Below, piece after piece: positions 38,573-49,397 of a stretch of 64,000 nt of DNA. Each line of letters opens with the position of its first letter. Position 1 is the first letter of the stretch. The notes beneath the pieces are model-generated. The model did not search any database and was not told the origin of the DNA. It saw only the letters and a program-made list of their open reading frames with translations. The stretch covers positions 36,985 to 100,984 of the forward strand of contig NVWL01000011.1 of the NCBI GenBank assembly GCA_002733645.1, given 5' to 3'. The translations under genes were made by a program, and so were the position numbers. The stretch is from Oceanobacter sp. (lineage in GTDB: Bacteria; Pseudomonadota; Gammaproteobacteria; Pseudomonadales; Oceanobacteraceae).

Positions 38573-40504
38573 TTAACGCTCGCCTGCTGGCTCGCCATCG
38601 ACAACATCATCATCGTCACTGGCCATATCGACACTTTCCTCAACCGTAGCAGAGGGACCGGAGCCTGAACCATCGGACCAACCTTTTGGCGCGCTCGGTT
38701 TTTTACCCGACATAATATCGTCAATCTGACTCGCATCAATGGTTTCATATTCCATCAAGGCATCTTTCATCATTTCTAATTTATCACGATTATCTTCAAG
38801 CAACTGCGTTGCTCTGGCATAACACGTATCAAGTAAGTCTTTCACTTCAGAATCAATAGAACGGGCCGTATCATCAGATAAGTGAGACAACTGACCACCG
38901 CCACCGCCACCACCTAAGTAACCGCCGCCCTGCTCTTCTTCAGTATAAAGCTGAGGCGCACCAAGGCGATCCGACAGGCCCCACTTGGTCACATAGTTGC
39001 GAGCATACTTAGTCGCGCGCTCGATGTCGTTGGAAGCCCCCGTCGTGACACCATCTTTACCCAGTGTTAACTCTTCAGCAATACGGCCGCCGTAAAGGGA
39101 GCAAATATTACTTTCGATACCACGCTTACTGATTGAGTGGCGATCTTCTTCGGGCAAGAACATAGTAACACCCAACGCACGGCCACGAGGAATAATGGAT
39201 ACCTTGTAAACAGGATCATGTTCAGGCACCAAGCGACCAATAATCGCGTGGCCCGCTTCGTGATACGCGGTATTTTCTTTTTCCTTTTCAGACATGACCA
39301 TGGTCTTACGTTCAGCACCCATGAGGATCTTGTCTTTCGCTTGTTCGAACTCTTCCATCGTCACTTCCGTGCGATTAGCTCGGGCAGCAAACAAGGCCGC
39401 TTCATTGACCAAATTAGCCAAATCAGCACCTGAAAAGCCAGGTGTACCACGTGCAATCAATGAAGCATTCACATCTGACGATACCGGCGCTTTTTTCATA
39501 TGCACATGAAGAATTTGTTCTCGGCCACGAATATCTGGCAATCCAACCACCACCTGACGGTCAAAACGGCCAGGACGTAATAGCGCAGGATCAAGCACAT
39601 CTGGACGGTTAGTGGCTGCGATCACGATCACACCGTCATTACCTTCAAAACCATCCATTTCAACCAACAGTTGGTTCAAGGTTTGTTCACGCTCATCGTT
39701 ACCACCGCCAATGCCAGCGCCACGAGAGCGACCTACCGCATCAATCTCATCGATAAAGATAATGCACGGTGCTTGTTTCTTCGCTTGTTCGAACATGTCA
39801 CGCACTCGGGAGGCACCAACACCCACAAACATTTCAACGAAGTCAGAACCTGAAATTGAGAAGAAAGGTACACGCGCTTCACCGGCAATGGCTTTTGCCA
39901 GCAAGGTTTTACCTGTACCAGGTTGACCAACCATCAATACGCCGCGTGGAATTTTACCGCCTAACTTCTGGTACTTGCCCGGTTCACGTAAGAATTCAAC
40001 CAATTCTTTAACGTCTTCTTTAGCTTCATCACAACCAGCAACGTCTTCAAAGGTTGTTTTGATTTGATCTTCGCTTAGCAGCTTGGCTTTGCTTTTACCA
40101 AACGCCATAGGGCCGCCACGACCCGAACCACCACCCTGCATCTGACGCATGAAGATCATGAATACAGCAATGATGATTAAAATAGGCAGTGAAGCCAGCA
40201 ACAACTGCGATAAGAAGCTTTGCTTCTCTGGCTTTTCTCCAGTCACGACAACGTTACGTTCAAGCAAGGTATCCATAAGCTTGTCGTCAAAGGCAGGCAA
40301 TACCGTTTCGAATGGCTGTCCATCCATCTGTTTGCCAGTGATGTTTTGCCCAGCAATAGTCACTGCCTGCACCTGCCCATTTTGGACAGCAGACATAAAC
40401 TCAGAATACGACCATTCAGTACCGCGAGTTGCCGGATTGAAACTATTGAACACCATCATCAATACTGCGGCGATAACGGCCCATAAAACGAAATTCTTTG
40501 CCAT
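38573..40504 (-). CDS. ftsH: ATP-dependent zinc metalloprotease FtsH
   Basis: Membrane-anchored AAA+ protease that degrades regulatory and misassembled membrane proteins. The ATG at 40504 gives 643 aa starting [16 protein letters not shown], like E. coli; a GTG at 40516 would add four residues. Two membrane helices (about 1-20 and 97-119) flank a periplasmic domain. AAA signatures are GQPGTGKT (193-200), [11 protein letters not shown] and the SRH arginines in RPGRFDRQ. The zinc site is HEAGH (414-418). The C-terminal tail has a run of glycines and ends acidic. Confidence 0.96.
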   Translation of the reverse strand: MAKNFVLWAVIAAVLMMVFNSFNPATRGTEWSYSEFMSAVQNGQVQAVTIAGQNITGKQMDGQPFETVLPAFDDKLMDTLLERNVVVTGEKPEKQSFLSQLLLASLPILIIIAVFMIFMRQMQGGGSGRGGPMAFGKSKAKLLSEDQIKTTFEDVAGCDEAKEDVKELVEFLREPGKYQKLGGKIPRGVLMVGQPGTGKTLLAKAIAGEARVPFFSISGSDFVEMFVGVGASRVRDMFEQAKKQAPCIIFIDEIDAVGRSRGAGIGGGNDEREQTLNQLLVEMDGFEGNDGVIVIAATNRPDVLDPALLRPGRFDRQVVVGLPDIRGREQILHVHMKKAPVSSDVNASLIARGTPGFSGADLANLVNEAALFAARANRTEVTMEEFEQAKDKILMGAERKTMVMSEKEKENTAYHEAGHAIIGRLVPEHDPVYKVSIIPRGRALGVTMFLPEEDRHSISKRGIESNICSLYGGRIAEELTLGKDGVTTGASNDIERATKYARNYVTKWGLSDRLGAPQLYTEEEQGGGYLGGGGGGGQLSHLSDDTARSIDSEVKDLLDTCYARATQLLEDNRDKLEMMKDALMEYETIDASQIDDIMSGKKPSAPKGWSDGSGSGPSATVEESVDMASDDDDVVDGEPAGER

Positions 40505-40654
40505 GCGAGGCACCACCTTCTTTAACGGACCTTTCTTGTAAGGTCACTCTCTAATTCAAGATCACTTTCCTAAGATCCGCTGTCTGTTATTAGGGACAAC
40601 TACCTAAGGATACGCTACTAACAGCAACATGGATGTTAGCTTAGCAGCCATTCG

Positions 40655-41275
40655 TTAAGGACGGAAACCTTTAGCAACAAGGTAGACTTCTCGGGATCGA
40701 GCCCTAGACGCCTTGGGTTTACGTATATTTACTTTCGTGAACGATGTCTTCAGGTCTTTCAGGTAGGCATCGAAGCCATCACCCTGAAAAACTTTGGCAA
40801 CGAAATTACCGTTTGGTTTCAGCACCTGACGGGCCATATCCAAAGCTAACTCGACCAAATACATAGCTCCCGGTTGATCAATGGAAGCCATACCACTCAT
40901 GTTTGGGGCCATATCCGAAATTACAAGGTCTACCGGACGACTATCTACGGCGACCATTAATTCTTCAAATACTTCATCCGTCGTAAAGTCCCCTTGAATA
41001 AAGGTAACATCCGCGATGGAATCCATAGGCAGGATATCGGACGCGATAATAGCGCCCTTAGCGCCCATTTTACGCGCCACCACCTGCGACCATCCCCCTG
41101 GGGCCGACCCAAGATCGAGCACAACCATCCCTGGACGGATCAACGCATCACGCTCGTCAACTTCAATCAACTTGTAACTTGCGCGAGTTCGGTAACCGTC
41201 TTGTTGGGCCTTTTGCACCCAGATATCGTCAACATGCTCTTTTAACCAATCTGCACTCGACTTTGAACGTGCCAT
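40655..41275 (-). CDS. rlmE: 23S rRNA 2'-O-methyltransferase (U2552)
   Basis: Heat-shock-linked methyltransferase (RrmJ/FtsJ) that methylates U2552 of 23S rRNA, 206 aa. The catalytic tetrad context is visible: Lys in RASYKL, Asp in [10 protein letters not shown], Lys in [10 protein letters not shown] and Glu near REVYLVAKG. The SAM loop is [15 protein letters not shown]. It stands upstream of ftsH and is divergent from yhbY, as in many gammaproteobacteria. Confidence 0.96.
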   Translation of the reverse strand: MARSKSSADWLKEHVDDIWVQKAQQDGYRTRASYKLIEVDERDALIRPGMVVLDLGSAPGGWSQVVARKMGAKGAIIASDILPMDSIADVTFIQGDFTTDEVFEELMVAVDSRPVDLVISDMAPNMSGMASIDQPGAMYLVELALDMARQVLKPNGNFVAKVFQGDGFDAYLKDLKTSFTKVNIRKPKASRARSREVYLVAKGFRP

Positions 41276-41301
41276 ATGCGGTTTTTACTCCGGTCGTAGG
41301 G

Positions 41302-41307
41302 TATAAT
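41302..41307 (+). promoter_or_regulatory. Candidate -10 element for yhbY
   Basis: A perfect TATAAT lies 86 bp before yhbY. The -35 region is poor (TTTTTA), so the promoter may need an activator or an extended contact. It is the only clear element in the rlmE-yhbY gap. Confidence 0.45.
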
Positions 41308-41392
41308 CGCCATTTTACACTAGGCTAGGCTGAATTACCGTTAACAGCGGAATTACCTTTTCATATAGCCACACAACGAGTGATCGCATTCA

Positions 41393-41695
41393 ATGGCATT
41401 AAGTAACGAGCAAAAGAAAGCTTACCGAGGTATCGGACACGACCTCAATCCAATCGTCACCGTCGCCAACAATGGTTTGACTAGCGGCGTTATGGACGAG
41501 CTAAACCGAGCACTGGACGATCACGAACTGATCAAAATTAAAGTGTCAGTCGGTGATCGGGAAGTGAAAAAAGTGGTGATCGCCGAACTGATCAAAAAAA
41601 CGGGGGCTGAGCTAGTACAGCAAATTGGAAACACAGCGCTATTGTTGCGACGAAATCCAAAAGCAAAGCCAGCACTGTCTAACTTGAGTCGCTAA
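41393..41695 (+). CDS. yhbY: CRM-domain RNA-binding protein YhbY
   Basis: Small ribosome-associated RNA-binding protein, 100 aa (E. coli 97). It has the CRM fold with the KH-like GxxG region replaced by VTVANNGLTSGV, and LNRALDDHELIKIKVSVGDR plus GNTALLLRRNP, all typical. It binds pre-50S particles in E. coli. It is divergent from rlmE; the next gene downstream is a FabH-like synthase rather than the greA neighbour expected from Pseudomonas order. Confidence 0.93.
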   Translation: MALSNEQKKAYRGIGHDLNPIVTVANNGLTSGVMDELNRALDDHELIKIKVSVGDREVKKVVIAELIKKTGAELVQQIGNTALLLRRNPKAKPALSNLSR

Positions 41696-41793
41696 ATTTT
41701 CTACTTTGCAGGTCAACTTAAGGCCTGCACAATCAGAGCGGTTGGAAGCTCAGCCGCCAGCTGTGATAATAAAAGAAAAAAGGTTAATCACTT

Positions 41794-42912
41794 ATGTCTC
41801 ACATCGTCATCTCAGGCTCAGGCCTATTTATTCCGCCCTACACAATTTCAAACGACGAGCTGATCGCGTCATACAACGCTTACGTTGAAAAATTCAATGC
41901 TGAGAACACCGCAGCCATTGAAGCAGGCGAAGTAGAAGCACTTCCATCTTCCAGTAGTGCATTTGTCGAAAAGGCGTCAGGCATTAAATCTCGCTATGTG
42001 ATGCATAAAGAAGGCATGCTTGATATTGAGCGTATGAGTCCAATTTTTGAGCCAGCCAGCGATGACAAAGAACTGGAAACAGTAACCATGTCTTTGGACG
42101 CTGCTCGCCAAGCGATGGAACAAGCGGGCAAAACCGCTGAAGACATCGACCTAGTCATAATGGGCACAACCAATCATCAGCGCCCTTATCCATCGGCGGC
42201 AGTTGAGGTTCAGAAGAAGCTGGGCATCAAAGGCTTTGCTTACGACATGGGAATCGCTTGTTCAACCATGACCTTTGCCATGATTAATGCATATATGGCA
42301 GTTAAAACTGGGGCTTCCAAATGCGCCCTTGTCGTGAACCCTGAATTTGCATCGCCGCAGCTCAACCTTCGATCTCGTGATAGCCACTTTATTTTTGGCG
42401 ATGTAGCTACCGCAGTCATTATCGAACCAGAAGAAACCTGCACTTCAAAGGTTGCCTTCCGCATAATCGATACCAAGCAAGCAACGGACTTCTCAGATAA
42501 TATTCGCTGCGATGGTAACTATACGGACCATAACTTCGACGACTTACCTAGCGACCGTCCATTTTTCAAACAAAATGGCCGCAAAGTATTTAAAGAGTTA
42601 TTGCCATTAGTAACCAAGTTTATCAGCGAACAGCTTGTTGAAAATAAAATGGAAGCCAGCGACCTTAAGCGTATGTGGTTACACCAAGCAAACCTAACCA
42701 TGAATATGTTTGCCGCCAAAAAACTATTGGGGCGTGAGCCATCGCCAGAAGAAGCACCGATTGTACTCGATGAATTTGCCAACACTGCTTCATCTGGTTC
42801 TTTAATTGCTTTCCACCGTCATAAAGATGGATTCAATATCGGCGAGAAAGGTCTTATTTGTTCCTTCGGTGCTGGCTACTCGGTAGGTAGTTTATTGGTT
42901 GAGAAAATTTAA
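41794..42912 (+). CDS. Beta-ketoacyl-ACP synthase III (FabH-like)
   Basis: Condensing enzyme of the thiolase fold, 372 aa. The KAS III triad is intact: Cys156 (GIACSTMTF), His297 (WLHQANLTMN) and Asn330 (EFANTASSGS). It is longer than housekeeping FabH (about 320 aa) and has the N-terminal SNDELIASYNAYVEKFN insertion seen in the Pseudomonas PA3286 type, which takes medium-chain acyl-CoA from beta-oxidation into fatty acid synthesis. That role is inferred here. AAGG lies ten bases before the ATG. It opens a group of four lipid-related genes and ends in its own terminator. Confidence 0.88.
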   Translation: MSHIVISGSGLFIPPYTISNDELIASYNAYVEKFNAENTAAIEAGEVEALPSSSSAFVEKASGIKSRYVMHKEGMLDIERMSPIFEPASDDKELETVTMSLDAARQAMEQAGKTAEDIDLVIMGTTNHQRPYPSAAVEVQKKLGIKGFAYDMGIACSTMTFAMINAYMAVKTGASKCALVVNPEFASPQLNLRSRDSHFIFGDVATAVIIEPEETCTSKVAFRIIDTKQATDFSDNIRCDGNYTDHNFDDLPSDRPFFKQNGRKVFKELLPLVTKFISEQLVENKMEASDLKRMWLHQANLTMNMFAAKKLLGREPSPEEAPIVLDEFANTASSGSLIAFHRHKDGFNIGEKGLICSFGAGYSVGSLLVEKI

Positions 42913-42937
42913 ATATTTTCGCATTTAAATAAAGCTA

Positions 42938-42966
42938 AAAACCGATCATCTGATCGGTTTTTTTTG
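42938..42966 (+). terminator. Terminator after FabH-like gene
   Basis: ACCGATCA pairs with TGATCGGT around two central bases (42941-42958), followed by a run of eight T. Confidence 0.9.
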
Positions 42967-43106
42967 GAATTTTTTTGATCTATTGAACATAAAGTTATAA
43001 ATATGCGTAAAGATGCAGGACAAACTAGACACATAGGAACACATGCAGATTTCTAACGCGTTTTTTGTCAAAATGAACGATCGCTAAAGCACAGTAGGAA
43101 GTATAC

Positions 43107-43625
43107 GTGGGACAGATTACATCAACAGAAATGACCGAACTTGTAACACCTGGCATGGCTAATTTTTCTGGCAATATGCACGGTGGAGAACTACTCAAGC
43201 TTTTGGATAAAGTCGCATACACCTGCGCCATGCGTTACAGCGGACACTATGCCGTAACGTTATCGGTCGACAACGTACTGTTCAAACAACCTATTCACAT
43301 TGGTGAACTAGTCACCTGCTTGGCCACAGTGAACTACGTAGGCCGAACTTCCATGGAAATTGGTATTAAGGTAATAGCAGAGGACATTAAAGCAAAAACA
43401 GTACGCCACACTCACACTTGTTATTTCACCATGGTTGCCATGGATGAAAACAACAAACCAACACCACTACCTCCCTTAGAGCTAAAAGACGATGTACAAG
43501 CACGTCGCCGCAATAAAGCCATTAAGCGTCGTGAAGCACGCCAACGCCTAGAAAAAATGATGAAAGCCATTGAATTAGATGACGGCTCTGATCACTTAGA
43601 CATTGCATCAGTAAGCTGCCCTTAA
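43107..43625 (+). CDS. Acyl-CoA thioesterase (hotdog fold, YciA-like)
   Basis: Predicted acyl-CoA hydrolase, 172 aa. The hotdog domain holds the helix NFSGNMHGGELLKLLDKVAY, where the family keeps its catalytic Asp, then VTLSVDNVLFKQPIHIGE and NYVGRTSMEIGI. The C-terminal 40 residues are basic and helical (ARRRNKAIKRREARQRLEKMM), an extension beyond the catalytic core. The start is GTG with AGGA seven bases upstream. Next to a FabH-like synthase and a desaturase it probably trims acyl-CoA pools. Confidence 0.88.
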   Translation: MGQITSTEMTELVTPGMANFSGNMHGGELLKLLDKVAYTCAMRYSGHYAVTLSVDNVLFKQPIHIGELVTCLATVNYVGRTSMEIGIKVIAEDIKAKTVRHTHTCYFTMVAMDENNKPTPLPPLELKDDVQARRRNKAIKRREARQRLEKMMKAIELDDGSDHLDIASVSCP

Positions 43626-44441
43626 TCAGTCTAAGGGAGAGTCATTAACAACCCTATCTATTAGCTCTAACCAGATAGCCCTACCAACAGTGTTAAACTG
43701 GATCATAGTTTCAACCATGTTTCCGCGACTAGCACTGTTGATCATCTCCCCCGGCAATCTGGGGTCATAAGCAATATTATGCAATACCTTATCACCAATA
43801 ATGAAAGATTCCCGAGCAGCATCTTGTAGGCTTTTGGAAGAATAATCAGCAAGCCAGGAGCGCATTTCACGGGTGAGCTCGACGTAGTTTTCATTTAATT
43901 GCTGCACCGGCCACAAAGCCAATTCGCCGGGCCGTCGATCACACTGAAACTCTGATGCACGAAACACACACGCTTCCGGTTCCAAGCCAAGTTCAATAAG
44001 ATTTTGCCTTAAGGTCGCGCTATCAATTTTAAGATTATCTGGCCGAATCAATAACCCTTGCTCAAACTCACGAAACCCCCAAAGCGTTGTAATTCGCTCA
44101 CGCTTACGCAGCAACTTTCGGTCTCGCCGCCCAAGATTGGCCACATAAATGGCTAACCAGCCACCACACCATGGTTTAAGACCCTGCTCTAGTTCATGCC
44201 ACTGTTTCTGCTGATCTGCCAGCATTTGCGCCTCCTGACCAAAAGCGTAGCTACCCTGTTCACTCAAGACTAGTAAACCCTGAGCTACCAAACGGTTTAG
44301 GGTCACACGGATATTATTAGCCTCTAGCTCAAACAAGGCGCCTATGCGCACAAGGGTAGGCGCCGAAATAGGATGATCAGCTGCTTTCACAAGATTGAGA
44401 ATGAGTTTCTTAGCGGAATAAGGCAGTGCACGAACAGTCAT
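43626..44441 (-). CDS. PaaX-like transcriptional regulator
   Basis: Protein of 271 aa. It has an N-terminal winged helix (about 8-70: LILNLVKAADHPISAPTLVRIGALFELEANNIRVTLNRLVAQGLL) and the PaaX central and C-terminal regions (WLAIYVANLGRRDRKLLRKR, LWGFREFEQGLLIRPDN, and YDPRLPGEM near the end). PaaX represses phenylacetate genes using phenylacetyl-CoA as signal; here there are none nearby and the neighbours are lipid genes, so an acyl-CoA ligand is a reasonable guess. It is divergent from the desaturase gene and ends next to the thioesterase gene. Confidence 0.85.
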   Translation of the reverse strand: MTVRALPYSAKKLILNLVKAADHPISAPTLVRIGALFELEANNIRVTLNRLVAQGLLVLSEQGSYAFGQEAQMLADQQKQWHELEQGLKPWCGGWLAIYVANLGRRDRKLLRKRERITTLWGFREFEQGLLIRPDNLKIDSATLRQNLIELGLEPEACVFRASEFQCDRRPGELALWPVQQLNENYVELTREMRSWLADYSSKSLQDAARESFIIGDKVLHNIAYDPRLPGEMINSASRGNMVETMIQFNTVGRAIWLELIDRVVNDSPLD

Positions 44442-44517
44442 AGGATTGGCCTAATTAAGACACCCACATACTACCATAACACCTCAAACTCATTAATTAC
44501 CAAAGTTGACGCATTGT

Positions 44518-44523
44518 TATAAT
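44518..44523 (+). promoter_or_regulatory. Candidate -10 element for the desaturase gene
   Basis: TATAAT lies 38 bp before the chosen ATG, in the short gap divergent from the PaaX-like gene. The -35 region is poor. An operator for the PaaX-like protein may overlap it. Confidence 0.4.
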
Positions 44524-44560
44524 AAGTGTAATTTCAATGTACAAAACTTGGATGAATACC

Positions 44561-45580
44561 ATGACTGATACACATGACGATTTTGAAACAGGCTTAGAGC
44601 GCAAGTCAGCACGCGACACACTTACTCAACTACTAGGGCCAGAGGTGATTGCATCCCTACATCGACGCTCTGATGCTTGGGGCTGGTTCGGCATCGCAAG
44701 CTGCTGGGCCACTTTCGCTTTCGCTCTTTTTATGGCCAAGGTCGCTATTGATGCCTTCACTTGGTGGAGCCTGCCGTTGCTGATTATCGCCATTTCCTTG
44801 ATTGGCGGACGAATACTCGGGCTCGCCATTCTCAGCCATGAAGGCGCACATCGCACTTTATTTAAAACGCAAACGTTCAATGACTCCGTTTGTAATTGGT
44901 TATGCGCTGCTCCTATATTTATAGATATCGCAAAATACCGCCGTCATCACGCGCTGCACCATGTACATACGGGCACAGAACTGGATGTAGACCTCCCCCT
45001 CTGCGATGGCTTTCCAACCAGTCCTGCATCCATGATGCGTAAATTTATGCGCGATATCTCAGGAATGACAGGTATCAAATCCCTCATTGGCTTAGGCATG
45101 ATGAATGCTGGAATCCTTAAGTGGAATGTAGCAGGTACCGTGGAAAAGTTGCCAAGCAATGGCCAATCTAAAGCCGACTACTTTTGGACATTCATCAAAG
45201 AGAGCCGAAGAACACTGATATTCCACGGAGTATTTTTTCTCTCTATGTTTTTCTCGAATTTAACCGAATTGTATTTCATATGGTGGGCCGGATATCTATT
45301 TGCATACCCGTTTTGCATCAGAGTTCGATCAATCGCGGAACATGCCATGACAGAACACAGCGGCAATATGCTAAAAAACACTCGCACAACAAAGGCAGGA
45401 ATTATAGGCAGAGCATTATTTGCTCCCTTTAATGTGAATTTCCATATTGAGCATCACGCGCTGGTTTCCGTACCTTACTGGCAGCTGCCTAAACTGCATC
45501 GTTTATTGCGAGAAAAACAAGCAGTCCCCAACCCTCCATCGTATTGGCAAGTGATGCGCTTAGCTGCATCCAACACATAA
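44561..45580 (+). CDS. Membrane fatty acid desaturase family protein
   Basis: Integral membrane di-iron oxygenase-type protein, 339 aa. The three histidine boxes are present: HEGAH (93-97), HHALHH (129-134) and HIEHH (295-299), plus an accessory EHAMTEH. Four or so membrane helices lie around residues 40-85 and 220-255. It may desaturate or hydroxylate acyl chains; the regiospecificity cannot be told. I chose the ATG at 44561 because a TATAAT at 44518 implies a message starting near 44530 and GGAT lies before it; an ATG at 44537 would have almost no leader. Confidence 0.85.
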   Translation: MTDTHDDFETGLERKSARDTLTQLLGPEVIASLHRRSDAWGWFGIASCWATFAFALFMAKVAIDAFTWWSLPLLIIAISLIGGRILGLAILSHEGAHRTLFKTQTFNDSVCNWLCAAPIFIDIAKYRRHHALHHVHTGTELDVDLPLCDGFPTSPASMMRKFMRDISGMTGIKSLIGLGMMNAGILKWNVAGTVEKLPSNGQSKADYFWTFIKESRRTLIFHGVFFLSMFFSNLTELYFIWWAGYLFAYPFCIRVRSIAEHAMTEHSGNMLKNTRTTKAGIIGRALFAPFNVNFHIEHHALVSVPYWQLPKLHRLLREKQAVPNPPSYWQVMRLAASNT

Positions 45581-45598
45581 ACGCTTAATAATGCCCAT

Positions 45599-45628
45599 AA
45601 AAAAGCCCGAATAAATTCGGGCTTTTTT
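45599..45628. terminator. Bidirectional terminator between desaturase gene and greA
   Basis: AAGCCCGAAT pairs with ATTCGGGCTT around two bases (45603-45624), flanked by A and T runs. It serves both convergent units. Confidence 0.9.
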
Positions 45629-45647
45629 ATTTATTTCAGATCAGATC

Positions 45648-46124
45648 TCAAAGGTGCTGAACACGATCAATTTCATACTCAACCGTACCGCTAGGAATTT
45701 TAACAACAACCACGTCGCCTTCTTCCTTACCAATCAGCGCACGCGCAATTGGCGACGAGACGGAGATACGATTTTGCTTAATATCCGCTTCATCATCACC
45801 CACAATTCTGTAAGTAACTTCGGCATCAGTCTCTAGATTAATAATGGTCACTGTTGTGCCAAATATCACCTTGCCAGAGTGAGGAATACTCTTGACATCA
45901 ATCACCTGGCAGTTAGATAACTTACCTTCCAGATCCTGAATACGACCTTCAATAAAACCCTGCTGCTCACGTGCAGCATGATATTCAGCATTCTCTTTTA
46001 AATCGCCATGCTCACGAGCAACAGCAATATCTTTAATTACTCGCGGACGATCAGTGCCTTTAAGCTGCTTTAGCTCATCACGCAATGCCTGCTCGCCTTC
46101 AACCGTCATAGGATACTTTTGCAT
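45648..46124 (-). CDS. greA: Transcription elongation factor GreA
   Basis: Rescues stalled RNA polymerase by stimulating transcript cleavage. The 158-aa protein has the N-terminal coiled coil with the acidic tip ([23 protein letters not shown], Asp and Glu at the loop) and the C-terminal FKBP-like domain ([24 protein letters not shown]). It follows carB by 29 bp; a carA-carB-greA transcript is known in Pseudomonas aeruginosa. Confidence 0.97.
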   Translation of the reverse strand: MQKYPMTVEGEQALRDELKQLKGTDRPRVIKDIAVAREHGDLKENAEYHAAREQQGFIEGRIQDLEGKLSNCQVIDVKSIPHSGKVIFGTTVTIINLETDAEVTYRIVGDDEADIKQNRISVSSPIARALIGKEEGDVVVVKIPSGTVEYEIDRVQHL

Positions 46125-46153
46125 TCTGCGACTTCCTTATAAAAACGCGCTGA

Positions 46154-49100
46154 TTAACCGTTAATTAACGCATGCAGTTCTTGTAAACGACGTACTTCTT
46201 TCAAGCCTTCAGAACGAAGCCCTTCAACAACAGCTTCAGCCCCGGCCAATGTCGTTGTGTAATAGACTTTATGCTGCAGTGCACTGCGACGAATATCCGC
46301 CGAGTCAGAAATAGCCTGAGCGCCATCCGTTGTATTCACAATCATCGAAATTTCATCATTTTTGATCATGTCTACAATATGAGGGCGACCTTCGGTCACT
46401 TTATTCACACGCTTACTTTCAACACCTGCCGCTTTCAATACGCGACAAGTACCGTCTGTCGAGATCACTTCAAAGCCACATTCAATCAAACCACGAGCCA
46501 TTTCGACGACGCCCGCTTTATCAGCTTCACGTACTGACAAGAAAGCAAGGCCATCGGTTGGTAAGCCGGCACTGGCACCTAGCTGAGCTTTAAAGAAAGC
46601 TTCGCCAAAAGTTTTACCAGCACCCATCACTTCACCGGTTGATTTCATTTCAGGGCCGAGGATTGGGTCCACGCCTTGGAATTTATTGAACGGGAAGACG
46701 GCTTCTTTCACTGAGAAATATGGTGGGACGATTTCTTTGGTAAAGCCAAGTTCTTTCAAGCTCTTACCCATCATTACTTTAGCGGCGATCGACGCCAAAG
46801 AAACACCAACACACTTAGAGACAAAAGGCACAGTACGTGAGGCACGAGGGTTAACCTCAATCACGTAGATCTCACCATCTTGATACGCCAACTGGGTGTT
46901 CATTAAACCAACAACACCTAGCTCTAATGCCATGGCAGCCACTTGCTCACGCATTTTATCTTGAACGTCTGCCGCCAAGCTGTACGGAGGCAATGAACAC
47001 GCGGAGTCACCTGAGTGAATACCCGCCTGTTCGATGTGCTGCATAATGCCGCCAATCACAACTTGCTCACCATCGCACACCGCATCAATGTCTACTTCAA
47101 TGGCACGATCTAGGAAATAATCCAACAAGATTGGCGAATCGTTTGAAACCTTAACAGCCTCACGCATGTAACGACGCAATGAAGCTTCATTGCTAACGAT
47201 TTCCATAGCACGCCCACCCAAAACATAAGATGGACGCACAACTAATGGGTAGCCAATACTTGCCGCTTTAACAACCGCTTCTTCTGCAGAGGTAACGGTC
47301 GCGTTAACCGGCTGCTTCAGGCCTAAGCGCTGAATCATATGCTGGAAACGTTCACGGTCTTCAGCGCGATCAATCGCTTCTGGTGACGTACCAATAATAG
47401 GCACACCGGCCGCTTCAAGCTCTTCAGCCAGCTTCAATGGCGTTTGGCCACCGTACTGAACGATGACGCCCTTTGGCTTTTCTTTATCAACGATTTCCAG
47501 CACGTCTTCTAACGTTACTGGCTCAAAGTACAAACGATCAGAGGTGTCGTAGTCAGTAGAAACCGTTTCAGGGTTACAGTTAACCATGATGGCTTCGTAG
47601 CCTTCTTCTTTCGCGGCCAGTGCTGCATGTACACAACAGTAATCGAACTCAATACCTTGGCCGATACGGTTCGGGCCACCACCAAGAACGATAATTTTGT
47701 CTCGATCTGATGGGCTCGATTCACACTCTTCTTCGTACGTAGAGTACATGTACGCTGTATCAGTCGCGAATTCAGCGGCACAGGTATCAACGCGCTTATA
47801 CACCGGACGAATATTCAGTTTCTGACGATGTTTACGTAAGGCTTTTTCTTTGATTCCCATCAAGGCCGCCAAGCGTGCATCGGAGAAGCCTTTACGCTTC
47901 AAACGGTACATGCGATCAGCATCAAGCGACTGCAAGCTGCTCTGAGCAACGGCCGCTTCTTCTTTGATTAGGTCTTCAATCTGCACTAAGAACCAAGGAT
48001 CAATAAACGAGTGCTCGTACACTTCATCCACTGACATGCCAGCGCGGAAAGCATCACCCACATACCAGATACGATCGGCAGCTGGCGTGCGTAATTCTGA
48101 AATAATTTTATCGCGAGCAGTATCATCAGCAAGATTCACTTTAGGATCAAAACCTGATACGCCTACTTCAAGACCTCTCAGCGCTTTCTGCAATGATTCT
48201 TGCTGAGTACGACCAATCGCCATCACTTCACCCACTGACTTCATTTGGGTCGTTAAACGACCATCCGCCTGAGGGAATTTTTCGAAAGTGAAACGAGGAA
48301 TTTTGGTTACCACGTAATCGATAGATGGCTCAAACGATGCTGGCGTACGGCCACCGGTAATATCGTTTTGCAGCTCATCCAGTGTGTAACCCACCGCTAA
48401 CTTGGCAGCCACTTTGGCAATAGGGAACCCTGTTGCTTTAGACGCCAACGCAGAGGAGCGTGATACACGTGGGTTCATTTCGATCACAACCATACGGCCG
48501 TCTGCCGGATTTAGACCGAACTGAACGTTAGAACCACCGGTTTCAACACCGATTTCACGCAGTACCGCCAACGAGGCGTCACGCATGATTTGATATTCTT
48601 TATCGCTTAATGTTTGTGCTGGTGCGACAGTGATGGAATCACCCGTGTGAACCCCCATCGCGTCAAAGTTTTCGATAGAACAAATAATGATGCAGTTGTC
48701 GTTTTTGTCACGAACCACTTCCATCTCGTACTCTTTCCAACCGATCAAAGACTCATCGATAAGAAGCTCGTTGGTTGGAGATAGATCCAAACCACGCGTA
48801 CAGATTTCTTCAAATTCTTCTTTGTTGTAGGCAATACCACCGCCGGTTCCACCCATGGTGAACGACGGACGAATAATACAAGGGAAGCCTAAATCTTTTT
48901 GCACGGCACGTGCTTCTTCAAGGCTGTGCGCAATACCAGCACGAGGACACTCAAGACCAATCTTCTTCATGGCTTGGTCAAAGCGATTACGGTCTTCCGC
49001 TTTATCAATAGTGTCAGCGTTGGCACCAATCATTTCAACGTTGTACTTTTCAAGTACACCTGCGGCTTCAAGGCCTAGCGCACAGTTCAAAGCCGTCTGA

Positions 49101-49375
49101 CCGCCCATAGTCGGCAACAAAGCATCAGGGCGCTCTTTCTCAATAATCTTAGCGACAGCTTCAATCGTGATCGGCTCGATGTACGTGGCATCGGCCATCG
49201 ATGGATCAGTCATGATAGTCGCTGGGTTAGAGTTCACCAGAATGACACGGTAGCCTTCTTCACGCAGCGCTTTACACGCCTGAGCACCGGAATAGTCGAA
49301 CTCACAGGCCTGTCCAATCACGATTGGGCCAGCGCCGATAATCAAAATACTTTTTAGGTCAGTACGTTTTGGCAT
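46154..49375 (-). CDS. carB: Carbamoyl-phosphate synthase, large subunit
   Basis: Makes carbamoyl phosphate for arginine and pyrimidines, using ammonia channelled from CarA. The ATG at 49375 gives exactly 1073 aa (the E. coli length) and starts [20 protein letters not shown]; the in-frame extension to 49432 would overlap carA. Two homologous ATP-grasp halves are evident, with the repeated [19 protein letters not shown] and [37 protein letters not shown] and [15 protein letters not shown], and a C-terminal allosteric MGS-like domain. Confidence 0.97.
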   Translation of the reverse strand: MPKRTDLKSILIIGAGPIVIGQACEFDYSGAQACKALREEGYRVILVNSNPATIMTDPSMADATYIEPITIEAVAKIIEKERPDALLPTMGGQTALNCALGLEAAGVLEKYNVEMIGANADTIDKAEDRNRFDQAMKKIGLECPRAGIAHSLEEARAVQKDLGFPCIIRPSFTMGGTGGGIAYNKEEFEEICTRGLDLSPTNELLIDESLIGWKEYEMEVVRDKNDNCIIICSIENFDAMGVHTGDSITVAPAQTLSDKEYQIMRDASLAVLREIGVETGGSNVQFGLNPADGRMVVIEMNPRVSRSSALASKATGFPIAKVAAKLAVGYTLDELQNDITGGRTPASFEPSIDYVVTKIPRFTFEKFPQADGRLTTQMKSVGEVMAIGRTQQESLQKALRGLEVGVSGFDPKVNLADDTARDKIISELRTPAADRIWYVGDAFRAGMSVDEVYEHSFIDPWFLVQIEDLIKEEAAVAQSSLQSLDADRMYRLKRKGFSDARLAALMGIKEKALRKHRQKLNIRPVYKRVDTCAAEFATDTAYMYSTYEEECESSPSDRDKIIVLGGGPNRIGQGIEFDYCCVHAALAAKEEGYEAIMVNCNPETVSTDYDTSDRLYFEPVTLEDVLEIVDKEKPKGVIVQYGGQTPLKLAEELEAAGVPIIGTSPEAIDRAEDRERFQHMIQRLGLKQPVNATVTSAEEAVVKAASIGYPLVVRPSYVLGGRAMEIVSNEASLRRYMREAVKVSNDSPILLDYFLDRAIEVDIDAVCDGEQVVIGGIMQHIEQAGIHSGDSACSLPPYSLAADVQDKMREQVAAMALELGVVGLMNTQLAYQDGEIYVIEVNPRASRTVPFVSKCVGVSLASIAAKVMMGKSLKELGFTKEIVPPYFSVKEAVFPFNKFQGVDPILGPEMKSTGEVMGAGKTFGEAFFKAQLGASAGLPTDGLAFLSVREADKAGVVEMARGLIECGFEVISTDGTCRVLKAAGVESKRVNKVTEGRPHIVDMIKNDEISMIVNTTDGAQAISDSADIRRSALQHKVYYTTTLAGAEAVVEGLRSEGLKEVRRLQELHALING

Positions 49376-49397
49376 GACTCTGTAATTCCTGTTCCTG

